NCBI RefSeq assembly: GCF_032598905.1
Contig: NZ_CP122458.1
Span: 4,923,001 to 4,987,000, forward strand
Source: Streptomyces sp. 11x1
GTDB lineage: Bacteria; Actinomycetota; Actinomycetes; Streptomycetales; Streptomycetaceae
DNA: 64,000 bases
Direction: 5' to 3'
Positions 8,498 through 16,547 of this stretch are shown one piece after another (positions within the stretch are counted from its first letter, which is position 1; each line of letters opens with the position of its first letter). A program made the translations under genes and the position numbers. The notes under the pieces were generated by a model. That model saw only the letters and a list, made by a program, of their open reading frames with translations, was not told where the DNA came from and ran no database searches.

Positions 8498-8858
8498 TTT
8501 CTCGTCAACACGAGTCGAGCGAACCCGGCAGACACGAACTGGCGGGTGCAGTACATGCAGTACGCAGGGCGTGGCGCCCTGCAGTCGAGTGGTTGGTTCA
8601 GCGGAAGGACGGAGGACGCAGACGCCATCAGGATCGCCCGGCCCTTGAAGTACCCGGCCGGGTACCGCAAGACCCCGGATTGGAAGGTGGTCCCCGGTCA
8701 CGCAACCGCGATCCCCGCACCCCCCCCTTCAGCAGGGCTGGGTAGCGGAAGCAGAAGGTCGGCAGAGCATCACGGCCGACGGATGGTGTTGAATTTCCTT
8801 CGGGGCCCTGGTGCCGTACGGCATCAGGGCCCCTCGACGCGTTGTACAAAGAGGTGAC
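8498..8858 (+). promoter_or_regulatory. long structured 5' leader of the MerR-like gene
   Basis: No plausible gene. It contains a direct repeat TGCAGTACATGCAGTAC near 8547, an inverted repeat CAGGGCG/CGCCCTG near 8564, and a near-perfect 32-nt palindrome at 8802-8833 (arms GGGGCCCTG / CAGGGCCCC with a self-complementary core GTGCCGTACGGCAT). The palindrome ends 25 bases before the start codon and could act as an attenuator or as a two-fold protein-binding site. Confidence 0.5.
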
Positions 8859-9212
8859 ATGACAGCAGATAGCCCCCTCAGTGGTCGTCTGGACGACGAC
8901 GACTACCCCGCATACACCATGGGGCGGGCCGCCGAGATGCTCGGCACCACCCCGGCCTTCCTCCGAGCCCTCGGTGAGGCTCGTCTGATCACTCCGCTGC
9001 GCTCGGAGGGCGGACACCGCCGGTACTCCCGCTACCAGCTGCGGATCGCCGCGCGCGCCCGCGAACTCGTCGACCGGGGCACCCCGATCGAGGCTGCCTG
9101 CCGCATCGTCATCCTTGAGGACCAGCTCGAGGAAGCCCAGCGGATCAACGCCGAGTACCGTCGGCGCGCCGAACACGAGGCTTCCAGCTCTCGCCTGCCC
9201 CATTCCGGCTGA
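8859..9212 (+). CDS. MerR/BldC-like HTH regulator, 117 aa
   Basis: Small DNA-binding protein with a MerR-type winged helix-turn-helix: YTMGRAAEMLGTTPAFLRAL, then LITPLRSEGGHRRYSRYQL, followed by a helical segment (VILEDQLEEAQRINAEYR) that may dimerise. There is no effector domain, as in BldC-type proteins, and it is longer than BldC. The ATG follows AGAGGTG. The long leader upstream suggests expression is controlled after transcription start. It stands alone between unrelated genes. Confidence 0.85.
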   Translation: MTADSPLSGRLDDDDYPAYTMGRAAEMLGTTPAFLRALGEARLITPLRSEGGHRRYSRYQLRIAARARELVDRGTPIEAACRIVILEDQLEEAQRINAEYRRRAEHEASSSRLPHSG

Positions 9213-9592
9213 TCACCTGTGCGCGCCGGTCGGCTCGGCCGTGCACGACACCCCGACCGGCCATGAGCGGCGGCCTGTCACAGCGGGTCGTGTGCCGCGG
9301 CCGTCCTCCCGGCTGCGGCCGGTGGCGCTTCCTGCGGTCGACGGCGGTCCCGACGTAGACGCTCCCGACGTCGACGGCCCCACGTCGCCGGTGTCGCCGT
9401 GCGAGCGTGGTGGCGCGAGCTACCGCACGTCCACGAAGTCGCCGGTCGCCTTGACGGCCGGGGTCGTGGTGGTGCCGTCGAGGGGGCGCGGCAGCAGCAC
9501 GGCGCCGGACGCCCTGGGGCCGCCCTTCGGGCGGCGACGGGAATTTGACGACAGGGCCTAGCCCGGACACCAGCCGCAAAACAGCCGGGCGA
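9213..9592. other. intergenic region, nothing firm
   Basis: On the minus strand the reading ending in GTTTTPAVKATGDFVDVR followed by a stop (about 9420-9540) has the look of a protein C-terminus, but no start or family is visible. Probably a decayed fragment. No RNA gene seen. Confidence 0.35.
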
Positions 9593-9775
9593 TCATGTGC
9601 TCACCGCCTTGGCGGCCTGCTCGTCGTGTTCGCGTAGCGTCCGCATGACCGTGGCCGGCGAGGGGTGCCGGCCCTTCTTCGTGCCGGTGGTGATGACGAG
9701 CCGCTTGGCAATGGATCCAGGCTCCCTCCGCCCCGCGGGACTCGTGCGGGGCAAGCGGGGGAAAGATTCTGTCAC
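9593..9775 (-). CDS. possible small ORF coupled to MerR/HEAT gene, 60 aa
   Basis: GTG start overlapping the stop of the upstream MerR/HEAT gene (GTGA), which suggests translational coupling. Basic protein (GSIAKRLVITTGTKKGRHPS, ATVMRTLREHDEQAAKAV). I do not recognise it. It could be a genuine small gene or the remains of a larger one. Confidence 0.35.
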   Translation of the reverse strand: MTESFPRLPRTSPAGRREPGSIAKRLVITTGTKKGRHPSPATVMRTLREHDEQAAKAVST

Positions 9776-10776
9776 CCCACGTCGCGGAGCTGAAGCAGGT
9801 ATGTGGCGGTCAGCGCAACAGCACGGTCCTCGTCATGGGACAGCTCCACGAGGGCACGTGACGCCGTCGCCCCCGGGATGTCCGCCAGTGCTTGGGTCAG
9901 CCGCCCGCGTGCAGGCGCCTTGGTTGTGCCGTCGGCAAGGCGGTCGACGAGCCTGGTCGCGATCTGATCTGCCGTCGCGGTGTCGCTCGCCAGCACGCTC
10001 AGTGCATCGGCTGCATCGGTGTCGTTTCTTCCCTTCACGATCATGTCGATGAGCGCCGGGACCGCATCGGCCACACCACATGTCCCGAGCGCCAAAGCCG
10101 CATACCCGCGGACCACGGCGTCGGGGTTCGCAAGGGCATCCCGCAGCTGCGCGATGGTTTCATCACCAGGCATCTCGACGAGGGCCTGAACGGCGCGCTC
10201 CCGCACCGCGGCCACCGGTGAGCTGAGGCCCTCTGCCAGCAGTGCCAGGGGATCGCCGTCCGATCGAGCCAACGCCCATCGCAGGGCTCCCGCGACGTTC
10301 GGCTCCGTCTCGCTGAGTGCCGCCTCGACCAGGGCCTCCACCGGCACCGTAACCTCGTCGCCCGAGGAGAGGACCGCGCGCTGGCGCGCGTCGGCGCTCT
10401 TCGACCCCAGTGCTTGGAGGAGCGCAACGACCTGGAGCACGTCCTCCCAGCCGACGGGGTCCGCAGCATGGATGCGGCGGAGCTGCGTGAGTAGCTCGGT
10501 CTCGGCCGCGATGCGATCGCGCGTCTGCCGGATGAGGTCGCCGACGAGCGCCGAGGGCGTGAAATCGGGATCGTCGAGCGCGCGCCCGATCTCACGCAGT
10601 GACAGGCCCAGCGACCGCAGGCTCTCGATGTGGAAGATCCGCCGGATGTCCTCCGCGGAGTACTCCCGATAGCCGGATCCAGTACGGCCCGAAGGCCGCA
10701 CGAGACCCAGCGATTCGTAGTGCCGGAGCATGCGGGCGCTGACTCCGGACCGTTTGGCCACCTCACCGATCAACAC
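9772..10776 (-). CDS. MerR-family regulator with HEAT-repeat C-terminus, 334 aa
   Basis: Residues 1-70 form a typical MerR DNA-binding domain (MLIGEVAKRSGVSARMLRHY, GYREYSAEDIRRIFHIESL), followed by a dimerisation helix. From about 125 to the end the sequence consists of repeated helical pairs (AGALRWALARSD..LALLAEGL, VRERAVQALVEM, VVRGYAALALGTCG), characteristic of HEAT/armadillo repeats. Such repeats bind proteins or peptides, so the effector may be a protein rather than a small molecule. It is three bases downstream of another HEAT-repeat gene and probably cotranscribed with it. The start is GTG with a weak ribosome site. Confidence 0.85.
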   Translation of the reverse strand: MLIGEVAKRSGVSARMLRHYESLGLVRPSGRTGSGYREYSAEDIRRIFHIESLRSLGLSLREIGRALDDPDFTPSALVGDLIRQTRDRIAAETELLTQLRRIHAADPVGWEDVLQVVALLQALGSKSADARQRAVLSSGDEVTVPVEALVEAALSETEPNVAGALRWALARSDGDPLALLAEGLSSPVAAVRERAVQALVEMPGDETIAQLRDALANPDAVVRGYAALALGTCGVADAVPALIDMIVKGRNDTDAADALSVLASDTATADQIATRLVDRLADGTTKAPARGRLTQALADIPGATASRALVELSHDEDRAVALTATYLLQLRDVG

Positions 10777-10779
10777 AGG

Positions 10780-11451
10780 TCAATCGTCTGCCTTGGGGGC
10801 TCCGGTGAGGGCCGCGACGCGCTTGGCCTCCTCGATCGCCAGCTCGAATCCGGCGTCGGGGTCCCGCAGCAGCCGTTGGGTGGCGAGCGCGTGTGCACGC
10901 ACGCGCGGGTCTTCAGCCGTCGTCGCGGCGTGCAGGGCCGGCCCGGCCACTTCACCCAGTGCCACCAGCGCCTGGCTGAGACTCAGCTGCGTCTCCCGCT
11001 CACCACGCCCGAGCTGCGTCGCCAGGCTCGTGGCCAGGGCGGGCTCCTCTCCTTCCGGGACGAGCACAACCGCGGCCCGCCAGGCGCTGCGCGCCACCTC
11101 GTCGTCGGCGTCGGACAACAGTGCCCGGGTAATCGCCGGCCACGCCTGCCGGTCCCCGATCTTGGACAGCGTGTGCAGCGCCTGGCCGCGTGCCTGAGCA
11201 CGCTCGGAGCGGACCTCGCGGAGCAGCTTGGGGAGCGTCAGGGACACCCGGTGACGGGTGAGTGCCCAGGTCAGCATGTCGCGGACGAAGAACTCGGGCT
11301 CGATCGCGCATCGTTCGATGAGTTTGTCGACGAAGCACGGGTCGGGCACCGTACCGACCGCCAGAGCGGCCCGCAGTCGCACGGACGAGCGACTGTCCTC
11401 CAGCCCCTGGAGCGCTCGTATCGCATCCGTGTCCCCTCTCATCATGGTCAT
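10780..11451 (-). CDS. HEAT-repeat protein, 223 aa
   Basis: Entirely made of helical repeats (RSSVRLRAALAVGTV, ARGQALHTLSKIGD, VARSAWRAAVVLVPEG, VRAHALATQRLL). There is no catalytic motif, signal peptide or membrane segment. The ATG at 11451 is chosen because AAGGAGG lies eight bases before it; a longer GTG start at 11460 would overlap that site. First gene of a two- or three-gene operon with the MerR/HEAT regulator, whose C-terminal repeats resemble it. I infer a partner or modulator of the regulator. Confidence 0.8.
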   Translation of the reverse strand: MTMMRGDTDAIRALQGLEDSRSSVRLRAALAVGTVPDPCFVDKLIERCAIEPEFFVRDMLTWALTRHRVSLTLPKLLREVRSERAQARGQALHTLSKIGDRQAWPAITRALLSDADDEVARSAWRAAVVLVPEGEEPALATSLATQLGRGERETQLSLSQALVALGEVAGPALHAATTAEDPRVRAHALATQRLLRDPDAGFELAIEEAKRVAALTGAPKADD

Positions 11452-11460
11452 CGGGACCAC

Positions 11461-11475
11461 CTCCTTGGGAAGGAG
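11461..11475 (-). promoter_or_regulatory. hairpin overlapping the ribosome binding site of the HEAT gene
   Basis: CTCCTT-GGG-AAGGAG inverted repeat. On the minus strand the second arm is part of the AAGGAGG Shine-Dalgarno sequence, so pairing would hide it. Confidence 0.4.
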
Positions 11476-11479
11476 TCAA

Positions 11480-11502
11480 GACCTTGTCACCGTGTCAAGG
11501 TC
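11480..11502. promoter_or_regulatory. MerR-type operator
   Basis: Perfect inverted repeat GACCTTG-N9-CAAGGTC about 30 bp upstream of the HEAT/MerR operon. On the minus strand it sits between TTGACC and TTGACT elements 19 bp apart. The 19-bp spacer is the distance that MerR-family activators act on. Likely autoregulation by the MerR/HEAT protein. Confidence 0.6.
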
Positions 11503-11522
11503 AAACGGGGTCGGCTGCCCGA

Positions 11523-11666
11523 TCACGAGTCACTGAGGAGACGCCCCCGGGTGTGCGCCAGATGGTCCGGCTCCAGGCGCTCGATGCTCGCGGCGTGGCC
11601 GCGTGCGACGTAGGCGCGCGTCAGGTCGAGCGCTCGCCAGGCGGCCTTGTCGGTCCGGGGGCTCAT
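11523..11666 (-). CDS. possible small ORF, 47 aa
   Basis: Reads MSPRTDKAAWRALDLTRAYV and ends GRLLSDS. It has balanced, protein-like composition unlike the Arg/Pro-rich spurious frames nearby. No clear ribosome site or family match; it may be the end of a lost gene. Confidence 0.3.
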   Translation of the reverse strand: MSPRTDKAAWRALDLTRAYVARGHAASIERLEPDHLAHTRGRLLSDS

Positions 11667-11766
11667 ACCGGTGGCCGAGCGCGGCCCTCCGGCCGTTGCG
11701 GGTATGCGTTTCGGCCTTTTCCGTCGCGCCCGCGCGGACCGTGCACTGCGCGGCCGTCGGCGAAAC

Positions 11767-11790
11767 TATTCTTCTACATGTTTGTAGAAG
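11767..11790 (+). promoter_or_regulatory. -10 element and BlaI/MecI-like operator
   Basis: TATTCT at 11767-11772 is a plausible -10. It runs into the perfect palindrome CTTCTACATGTTTGTAGAAG (11771-11790), which contains TACA and TGTA half-sites as BlaI/MecI operators do, although four rather than two bases separate them. A BlaI gene lies at 14180-14569. Repression of 11838 and possibly Spo0M by that protein is inferred. Confidence 0.55.
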
Positions 11791-11837
11791 ATCCGGCGCG
11801 GGCCGGGCCTCGCACGCACCCTTTGGAGACGACACAC

Positions 11838-12056
11838 ATGGCTTCGATCGACCTGGACAAGGTGCTGGACAAGTCGTGGGCGGACAAGAGCCTGCCCGAG
11901 ATCCTCGGGGCCCCGGTCGGGGCCCTGAAGGGGGTCTCGGACCGTGACGGCGAACTGCTCCGGGAGGCGTTCGGGGTCACGACCATAGCGGACCTGGCGC
12001 ACCTGAAGTACGTCCGCTGGGCACAGGCGCTCGCCGCCCTCGACGCGGCCGAGTAA
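11838..12056 (+). CDS. conserved small protein, 72 aa
   Basis: Soluble helical protein (MASIDLDKVLDKSWADKSL, EILGAPVGALKGVSDRDGEL, FGVTTIADLAHLKYVRWAQA). The 'aaLxGVs..da..L.eaFgv.TI.dLa' pattern resembles helix-hairpin-helix modules that bind DNA or proteins. The start is supported by GGAG nine bases upstream. It is transcribed from the likely BlaI-controlled promoter and followed by Spo0M. I know no specific function. Confidence 0.7.
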   Translation: MASIDLDKVLDKSWADKSLPEILGAPVGALKGVSDRDGELLREAFGVTTIADLAHLKYVRWAQALAALDAAE

Positions 12057-12149
12057 CCAGCCCGCGAACCGCCGTGGCGCCGCGAAGCCCGCGGCCCGGC
12101 GGCACCACCCCCCAAGAAACACACGCACGTAGAAGGAGTGGACGCCACG

Positions 12150-13169
12150 ATGGTGTTCAAACGACTGCTCGGCTCGCTCGGCATGGGCGGACCCACGGTG
12201 GACACGGTCCTCGACCCGGGCGCGGCCCGGCCCGGCGGTGCGCTGACCGGCCAGGTCCATCTCAAGGGCGGGGACGCCGACTTCGACATCGACCACATCA
12301 CGCTGGAGCTGGTGGCACGGGTCGAGGCCGAGCACGGGGACGGCGAGGGCGAGGGGGTCGTCACCTTCGACCGGTTCACCGTCGGCGGCGGCTTCCGGCT
12401 CGCCGAGGGCGAGCTGCGCAGCGTTCCGTTCAGCGTGACGCTGCCCTGGGAGACGCCGATCACCGAGCTGTACGGGCAGGGCCTGGGCATCGTCCTCGGC
12501 GTCCGCACCGAACTGGCGGTCTCGGGCGCCAAGGACAAGGGCGACCTGGACCAGCTGGCCGTCGCCCCGCTGCCCGCGCAGGAGGCGATCCTCGAAGCGC
12601 TCGGTCAGCTCGGCTTCGGCTTCAGGTCTGCGGACCTGGAGTACGGGCGCATCGGCGGCACCGGCCAACAGCTGCCCTTCTACCAGGAGATCGAGCTGCT
12701 CCCGGCGCCCTCGTACGCGCAGCAGTTCAACGAGATCGAGGTGACGTTCCTGGCCGACCCGGGCGGCATGGAGGTCGTCCTGGAGGCGGACAAGCGCGGC
12801 GGCCTGTTCTCCTCCGGCCATGACGCGCTGACCCGGTTCACCGTCTCCCACGAGGGCGTCGAGCACCAGGACTGGAACGCGGTCGTCGACGGCTGGATCC
12901 GCGGGCTGGCCGAACACCGGTCCACGTACGGCTCGCCCGCCTCCGACGGGCACGGTGCCCCGTACGCGCACGGCCACGGTCACCACGGCCATGACGATCA
13001 CCACCATGACGGCCACCGTTCCGGCCCCGGCATGGGCACGGTCGTCGCCGCGGGTGCGGCCGGACTCGCGGTCGGCGTCGTCGGCGGGATGGTGGCCGCC
13101 GAAGTGGTCGACGAGGTCGGGGACTTCTTCGAGGGCGAGGACGAGGAAGAGGAGGAAGAGGAGAGCTGA
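12150..13169 (+). CDS. Spo0M-family (arrestin-like) protein with membrane tail, 339 aa
   Basis: Residues 1-255 match the Spo0M/SpoOM sporulation-control family, an arrestin-like beta-sandwich (MVFKRLLGSLGMGGPTVDTV, PGGALTGQVHLKGGDADFDI, GLGIVLGVRTELAVSGA). The usual family member is about 250-260 residues. Here a His-rich segment (about 275-298), a Gly/Ala-rich hydrophobic helix (about 304-325) and a nearly all-Glu tail are added, suggesting metal binding and membrane attachment. ATG preceded by GAAGGAG. Its role in Streptomyces is unclear; in Bacillus Spo0M affects sporulation. Confidence 0.85.
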   Translation: MVFKRLLGSLGMGGPTVDTVLDPGAARPGGALTGQVHLKGGDADFDIDHITLELVARVEAEHGDGEGEGVVTFDRFTVGGGFRLAEGELRSVPFSVTLPWETPITELYGQGLGIVLGVRTELAVSGAKDKGDLDQLAVAPLPAQEAILEALGQLGFGFRSADLEYGRIGGTGQQLPFYQEIELLPAPSYAQQFNEIEVTFLADPGGMEVVLEADKRGGLFSSGHDALTRFTVSHEGVEHQDWNAVVDGWIRGLAEHRSTYGSPASDGHGAPYAHGHGHHGHDDHHHDGHRSGPGMGTVVAAGAAGLAVGVVGGMVAAEVVDEVGDFFEGEDEEEEEEES

Positions 13170-13240
13170 CGGGCGGCTTCGGGGCGCCCGACTCAACGCC
13201 ACCAATGAGGTGTCGCGGAACTTCGGCACCGCGTGGCGGC

Positions 13241-14173
13241 TCAGAGAGGCGTGGCGGCGTACAGGATGAGGAACATGGTCACCGCGGAGTTCGCGGACGA
13301 CATCGCCGATACGGCCGTGCCCGCGGCGGCTCCCCAGGCGGCCAGGCCCACCGTGGTGAACACCGAGGGCCAGCTGCGCACGAGGGGGGCCGGGCCGAGG
13401 AGGGCCGTCACCCGGCGTGGGATCGGGCCGGGTGAGGCGAACCCGGCCAGTGTCGGCACCGGGGTCCCACGGGAGACCAGGGCCGCCTTGCCGATCGCGT
13501 GCGCCACTGTCCGGCGGCTGCCCACCACCTGGGCCGCCTCCTCGTCCGCCCATCGTTCCGCCGTGTAGGACACGGCCGTGCGCAGAGGCCGCAGGAACGG
13601 ATTGGCGCACGCGGCGAGTTGGGCGGCGAGCAGGAACCGGTGGTGCCGGGCGGCCAGGTGGGCGCGCTCATGCGCGAACAGGGCCCGGCGCTCGGCCGGT
13701 TCCAGGCAGGACAGCAGCGCGGTGGTCACGACCACCCGGTCCCGGCGCCCGCCGGGCAACGCGTACGCGTACGGGGTGTCGTCGGGCAGGACGACCACCT
13801 CCGTGCCCGGCAGCCCGCCGAGCGCCCGGTGGGCCCTGCGGCGCACGCGGCCGTGCCGCCACACGGTCCGACCGCAGACCACCAGGACGGCGAACAGCGC
13901 GGGAATGGCGGCCTTGCCGGCCACCTCGTCGTAGGGCACGGCCTCGCGCACCTCGGGGTCGGACCAGCCGTCGGGCAGCGGGTTGCCGGGCAACTGGGCG
14001 GTGCCGACCACCATCACGAGCCCCAGGCACACCGTGCTGCACGTCGCCATCACCGCGGCCACCCAGGTCAGCAGCCGGGTCGCGGCGCGGGGATGCAGAT
14101 GCTGCTCGGCCAGGCGGGCCATCGGCCATGCCGTGAGCGGCAGGACCAGCGGCAGAAAGACGAAGACCCCCAT
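13241..14173 (-). CDS. M56-family membrane metallopeptidase (BlaR-like), 310 aa
   Basis: Integral membrane zinc protease. Hydrophobic helices lie at about 1-20, 33-58, 88-104 and 275-300. The zinc motif HERAH is at 168-172 and ERWADEEA at 206-213 supplies the third ligand. There is no penicillin-binding sensor domain, so it is the short M56 type common in actinobacteria. It begins six bases after the BlaI repressor gene. By analogy with BlaR1/MecR1, it should trigger inactivation of that repressor upon a membrane or cell-wall signal. The signal is unknown. Confidence 0.9.
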   Translation of the reverse strand: MGVFVFLPLVLPLTAWPMARLAEQHLHPRAATRLLTWVAAVMATCSTVCLGLVMVVGTAQLPGNPLPDGWSDPEVREAVPYDEVAGKAAIPALFAVLVVCGRTVWRHGRVRRRAHRALGGLPGTEVVVLPDDTPYAYALPGGRRDRVVVTTALLSCLEPAERRALFAHERAHLAARHHRFLLAAQLAACANPFLRPLRTAVSYTAERWADEEAAQVVGSRRTVAHAIGKAALVSRGTPVPTLAGFASPGPIPRRVTALLGPAPLVRSWPSVFTTVGLAAWGAAAGTAVSAMSSANSAVTMFLILYAATPL

Positions 14174-14179
14174 GAGGCG

Positions 14180-14569
14180 TCAGTCTTCCCCTTCGTTCCG
14201 ACTCCGACCCAGCAGTTCGCGCAACAGTCGCTCGTCGTCCGGGCCGAGGCCGGTGACGAAGCTGGCGAGCACCGCCTCCCGGTCGCTCTCCTTGTCCAGC
14301 ACCTTCCGCATCCTGTGCGCCGCGAGGCCCGCCTGGTCCGAGGCGGGCGTCCAGACGAAGGACCGGCCCACCCGCTCCCGGGTCACCGCACCCTTGGCCA
14401 ACAGCCGCGTCAGGATCGTGATCACCGTCGTATAGGCGAGGTCACCGTCGAGACGGTCCAGCACCCAGCCGACCGTGGCCGGACCCTCCGCCTCCCGCAG
14501 CGCCGACAGGATCTGCGCCTCCAGCTCGCCCTGCCCCCGCCGCCGGGGACGCTCCCGGTGATCCGTCAC
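14180..14569 (-). CDS. BlaI/MecI-family transcriptional repressor, 129 aa
   Basis: Penicillinase-repressor-type winged helix protein: GELEAQILSALREAEGPATV, LDRLDGDLAYTTVITILTRL, KGAVTRERVGRSFVWTP and a C-terminal dimerisation helix. Length is typical. I chose GTG at 14569 because GGGAG lies just upstream; the frame stays open to 14893 but that part is spurious. Operon with the M56 peptidase. A likely operator is at 11771-11790 rather than at its own start, where I see no convincing palindrome. Confidence 0.92.
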   Translation of the reverse strand: MTDHRERPRRRGQGELEAQILSALREAEGPATVGWVLDRLDGDLAYTTVITILTRLLAKGAVTRERVGRSFVWTPASDQAGLAAHRMRKVLDKESDREAVLASFVTGLGPDDERLLRELLGRSRNEGED

Positions 14570-14747
14570 GCCAGTCTCCCTTCCGCCGCCACCCGTTCTC
14601 CGACCGGGCATCGTATGGACGCCCGACGGCCGACCACCCCACTGTGAACCACCACCCAGGATCCACGAAAGCGCGGAGCGGCAGCGCAGCCGCCGGACAG
14701 GTACCACTACCACTGCCGTGCGGCACCGACGGCGGCAACCGCGCGAG

Positions 14748-14867
14748 GAGCGGGGACGACGTGGGCGAGGAGGGGAGAGCGAAGCCCAGCGTCTTGCCGG
14801 TGCCGGTAGCCGATGCCGGTCTTGGCCTGGCCGATGCGTCGGTGCCGGAGAGGGCGACCGGGAGCAT
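14748..14867 (-). pseudogene. DEAD-box helicase fragment (Walker A region)
   Basis: The minus strand reads MLPVALSGTD, then ATGTGKTLGFALP, which is the motif-I region of an RhlE/DbpA-like DEAD-box helicase (normally ..LSGTDVIGQAKTGTGKTLGF). The expected GQAKTG is present only in another frame, so a frameshift with a short duplication separates the two parts. The remaining ~400 residues are absent. The surrounding 14570-14990 holds nothing else recognisable. Confidence 0.6.
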
Positions 14868-14990
14868 GGGGTCACCGTGCCGATCCGAGCCACACGGTGT
14901 GCGTCGCGGTGCCGCGGATGCGGGCTCCTCCGGGCCGACCGGTAGCGGTCGCCGCAGTGGTGTGACGGGGCGCGTGCGAGGATGTCGGCC

Positions 14991-16544
14991 GTGACCGGAT
15001 CGCCGTCCTTACCCGGACCTGGCGCCGAGGGCAGTCCTCGCGACCAGGGGTTGGGTCCCCGCGCCGCCGCCGTGCTCGTGTTCGGGTCCTCGGCCGCGGT
15101 CCTGGTCGTCGAGATCGTCGCTCTGCGGCTGCTGGCGCCCTACCTCGGTCTCACCCTGGAGACCAGCACCCTGGTGATCGGCATCGCCCTCACGGCGATC
15201 GCCGTCGGCTCCTGGCTGGGCGGGCGCCTCGCCGACCAGGTGGATCCACGGCGGCTCATCGGTCCCTCGCTCGGGGTGTCGGGAGCGGTCGTGGCGCTCA
15301 CCCCCGCCGTACTGCGCACCGCCGCGGAGTGGGCACCGGCGTTGCTGCTGCTGATCGCGTCGTTGGCGATCCTCGTGCCGGGCGCGCTGCTCTCCGCGGT
15401 GACCCCGATCGTGACGAAGCTGCGGCTGACCAGTCTCGCCGAGACCGGGACGGTCGTCGGCCGGCTGTCGGGCGTCGGTACCGTCGGCGCCATCGTCGGC
15501 ACCGTCCTCACCGGCTTCGTCCTCGTGTCGCGGTTGCCGGTCAGCGGCATCCTGATCGGCCTCGGCACCCTGCTGGTGGTCGGCTCGGCGGTGGTCGAGT
15601 GGCGAACCCGGCGGTGGAGGGGGACCGGCACCCCCGCCCTGACCCTCGCGGTCGTCGCCGGCGGCCTCGGCACGGCGGTCGCGCCCGGCGGCTGCGACGC
15701 GGAGACCAGGTACCACTGCGCCCGGGTCGTCGCGGACCCCGACCGGGACAGCGGCCGCACGCTCGTGCTGGACGGCCTGCGGCACTCCTACGTCGACGTC
15801 GACGATCCGACGTTCCTGGAGTTCGCGTACGTACGCGCCATCGCGTCGGCCGTCGACGCCGCCTTCCCCGAAGGTGAGCCCCTGACCGCGCACCACCTGG
15901 GCGGCGGCGGACTCACCCTCCCCCGCTACCTCGCCGCCACGCGGCCCGGGACGCGCAGCCTCGTGTCCGAGATCGACAGCGGGGTCGTACGCATCGACCG
16001 CGAGCGGCTCGGGCTGCGACCGGGGGCCGGGATCGACGTACGCGTCGAGGACGGCAGGCTCGGCCTGCGGGCGCTGGCCGCCGACAGCCGGGACCTCGTC
16101 GTCGGGGACGCCTTCGGGGGCGTCAGCGTGCCGTGGCACCTCACGACGGTGGAGGCGATGGCCGACGTACGGCGGGTGCTCGTCCCGGACGGCCTGTACG
16201 TCGCCAACCTCATCGACCACGGCGGGATGGACTTCGCGCGTGCCGAGGTGGCCACCCTGGACGAGGCCTTCGAACACGTCGCCGTCGTCGGCGAGCCCGC
16301 CGACATCGGCCTCGACACGACCGCGACCGCGACCTCCGACGGCGGCAACCTGGTGGTGCTCGCCTCCGACCGGCCTCTCGACCTGCGCGCGACGCAGAAG
16401 GCGCTGGACGCCCGGCGCACCGGCTGGCGGACCACCACCGGCGACGACCTCACCTCCTGGATCGCCGGCGCCCGCCCCCTCACCGACGACTACGCCCCCG
16501 TCGACCAGCTCCTCCAGCCGTCCACCACACGACGCGGCGACTGA
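14991..16544 (+). CDS. membrane-anchored spermidine-synthase-like protein, 517 aa
   Basis: N-terminal half (about 20-215) has seven or so hydrophobic helices like the transporter-like domain found in fused spermidine synthases. The C-terminal half resembles the SpeE methyltransferase-like fold: HHLGGGGLTLPRYLAATRPG (nucleotide-binding loop), SLVSEIDSGVVRI and RDLVVGDAFGG. Such fused proteins are common in actinobacteria; substrates are mostly unknown, so polyamine synthesis is not assured. GTG at 14991 is preferred because GAGG is nine bases upstream; ATG at 14982 directly abuts it. Confidence 0.8.
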   Translation: MTGSPSLPGPGAEGSPRDQGLGPRAAAVLVFGSSAAVLVVEIVALRLLAPYLGLTLETSTLVIGIALTAIAVGSWLGGRLADQVDPRRLIGPSLGVSGAVVALTPAVLRTAAEWAPALLLLIASLAILVPGALLSAVTPIVTKLRLTSLAETGTVVGRLSGVGTVGAIVGTVLTGFVLVSRLPVSGILIGLGTLLVVGSAVVEWRTRRWRGTGTPALTLAVVAGGLGTAVAPGGCDAETRYHCARVVADPDRDSGRTLVLDGLRHSYVDVDDPTFLEFAYVRAIASAVDAAFPEGEPLTAHHLGGGGLTLPRYLAATRPGTRSLVSEIDSGVVRIDRERLGLRPGAGIDVRVEDGRLGLRALAADSRDLVVGDAFGGVSVPWHLTTVEAMADVRRVLVPDGLYVANLIDHGGMDFARAEVATLDEAFEHVAVVGEPADIGLDTTATATSDGGNLVVLASDRPLDLRATQKALDARRTGWRTTTGDDLTSWIAGARPLTDDYAPVDQLLQPSTTRRGD

Positions 16545-16547
16545 CCG

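Noticed and set aside
14982..14990. ATG 14982 as start of the spermidine-synthase-like gene
   Set aside because: It directly follows GAGG with no spacer; GTG 14991 has normal spacing.
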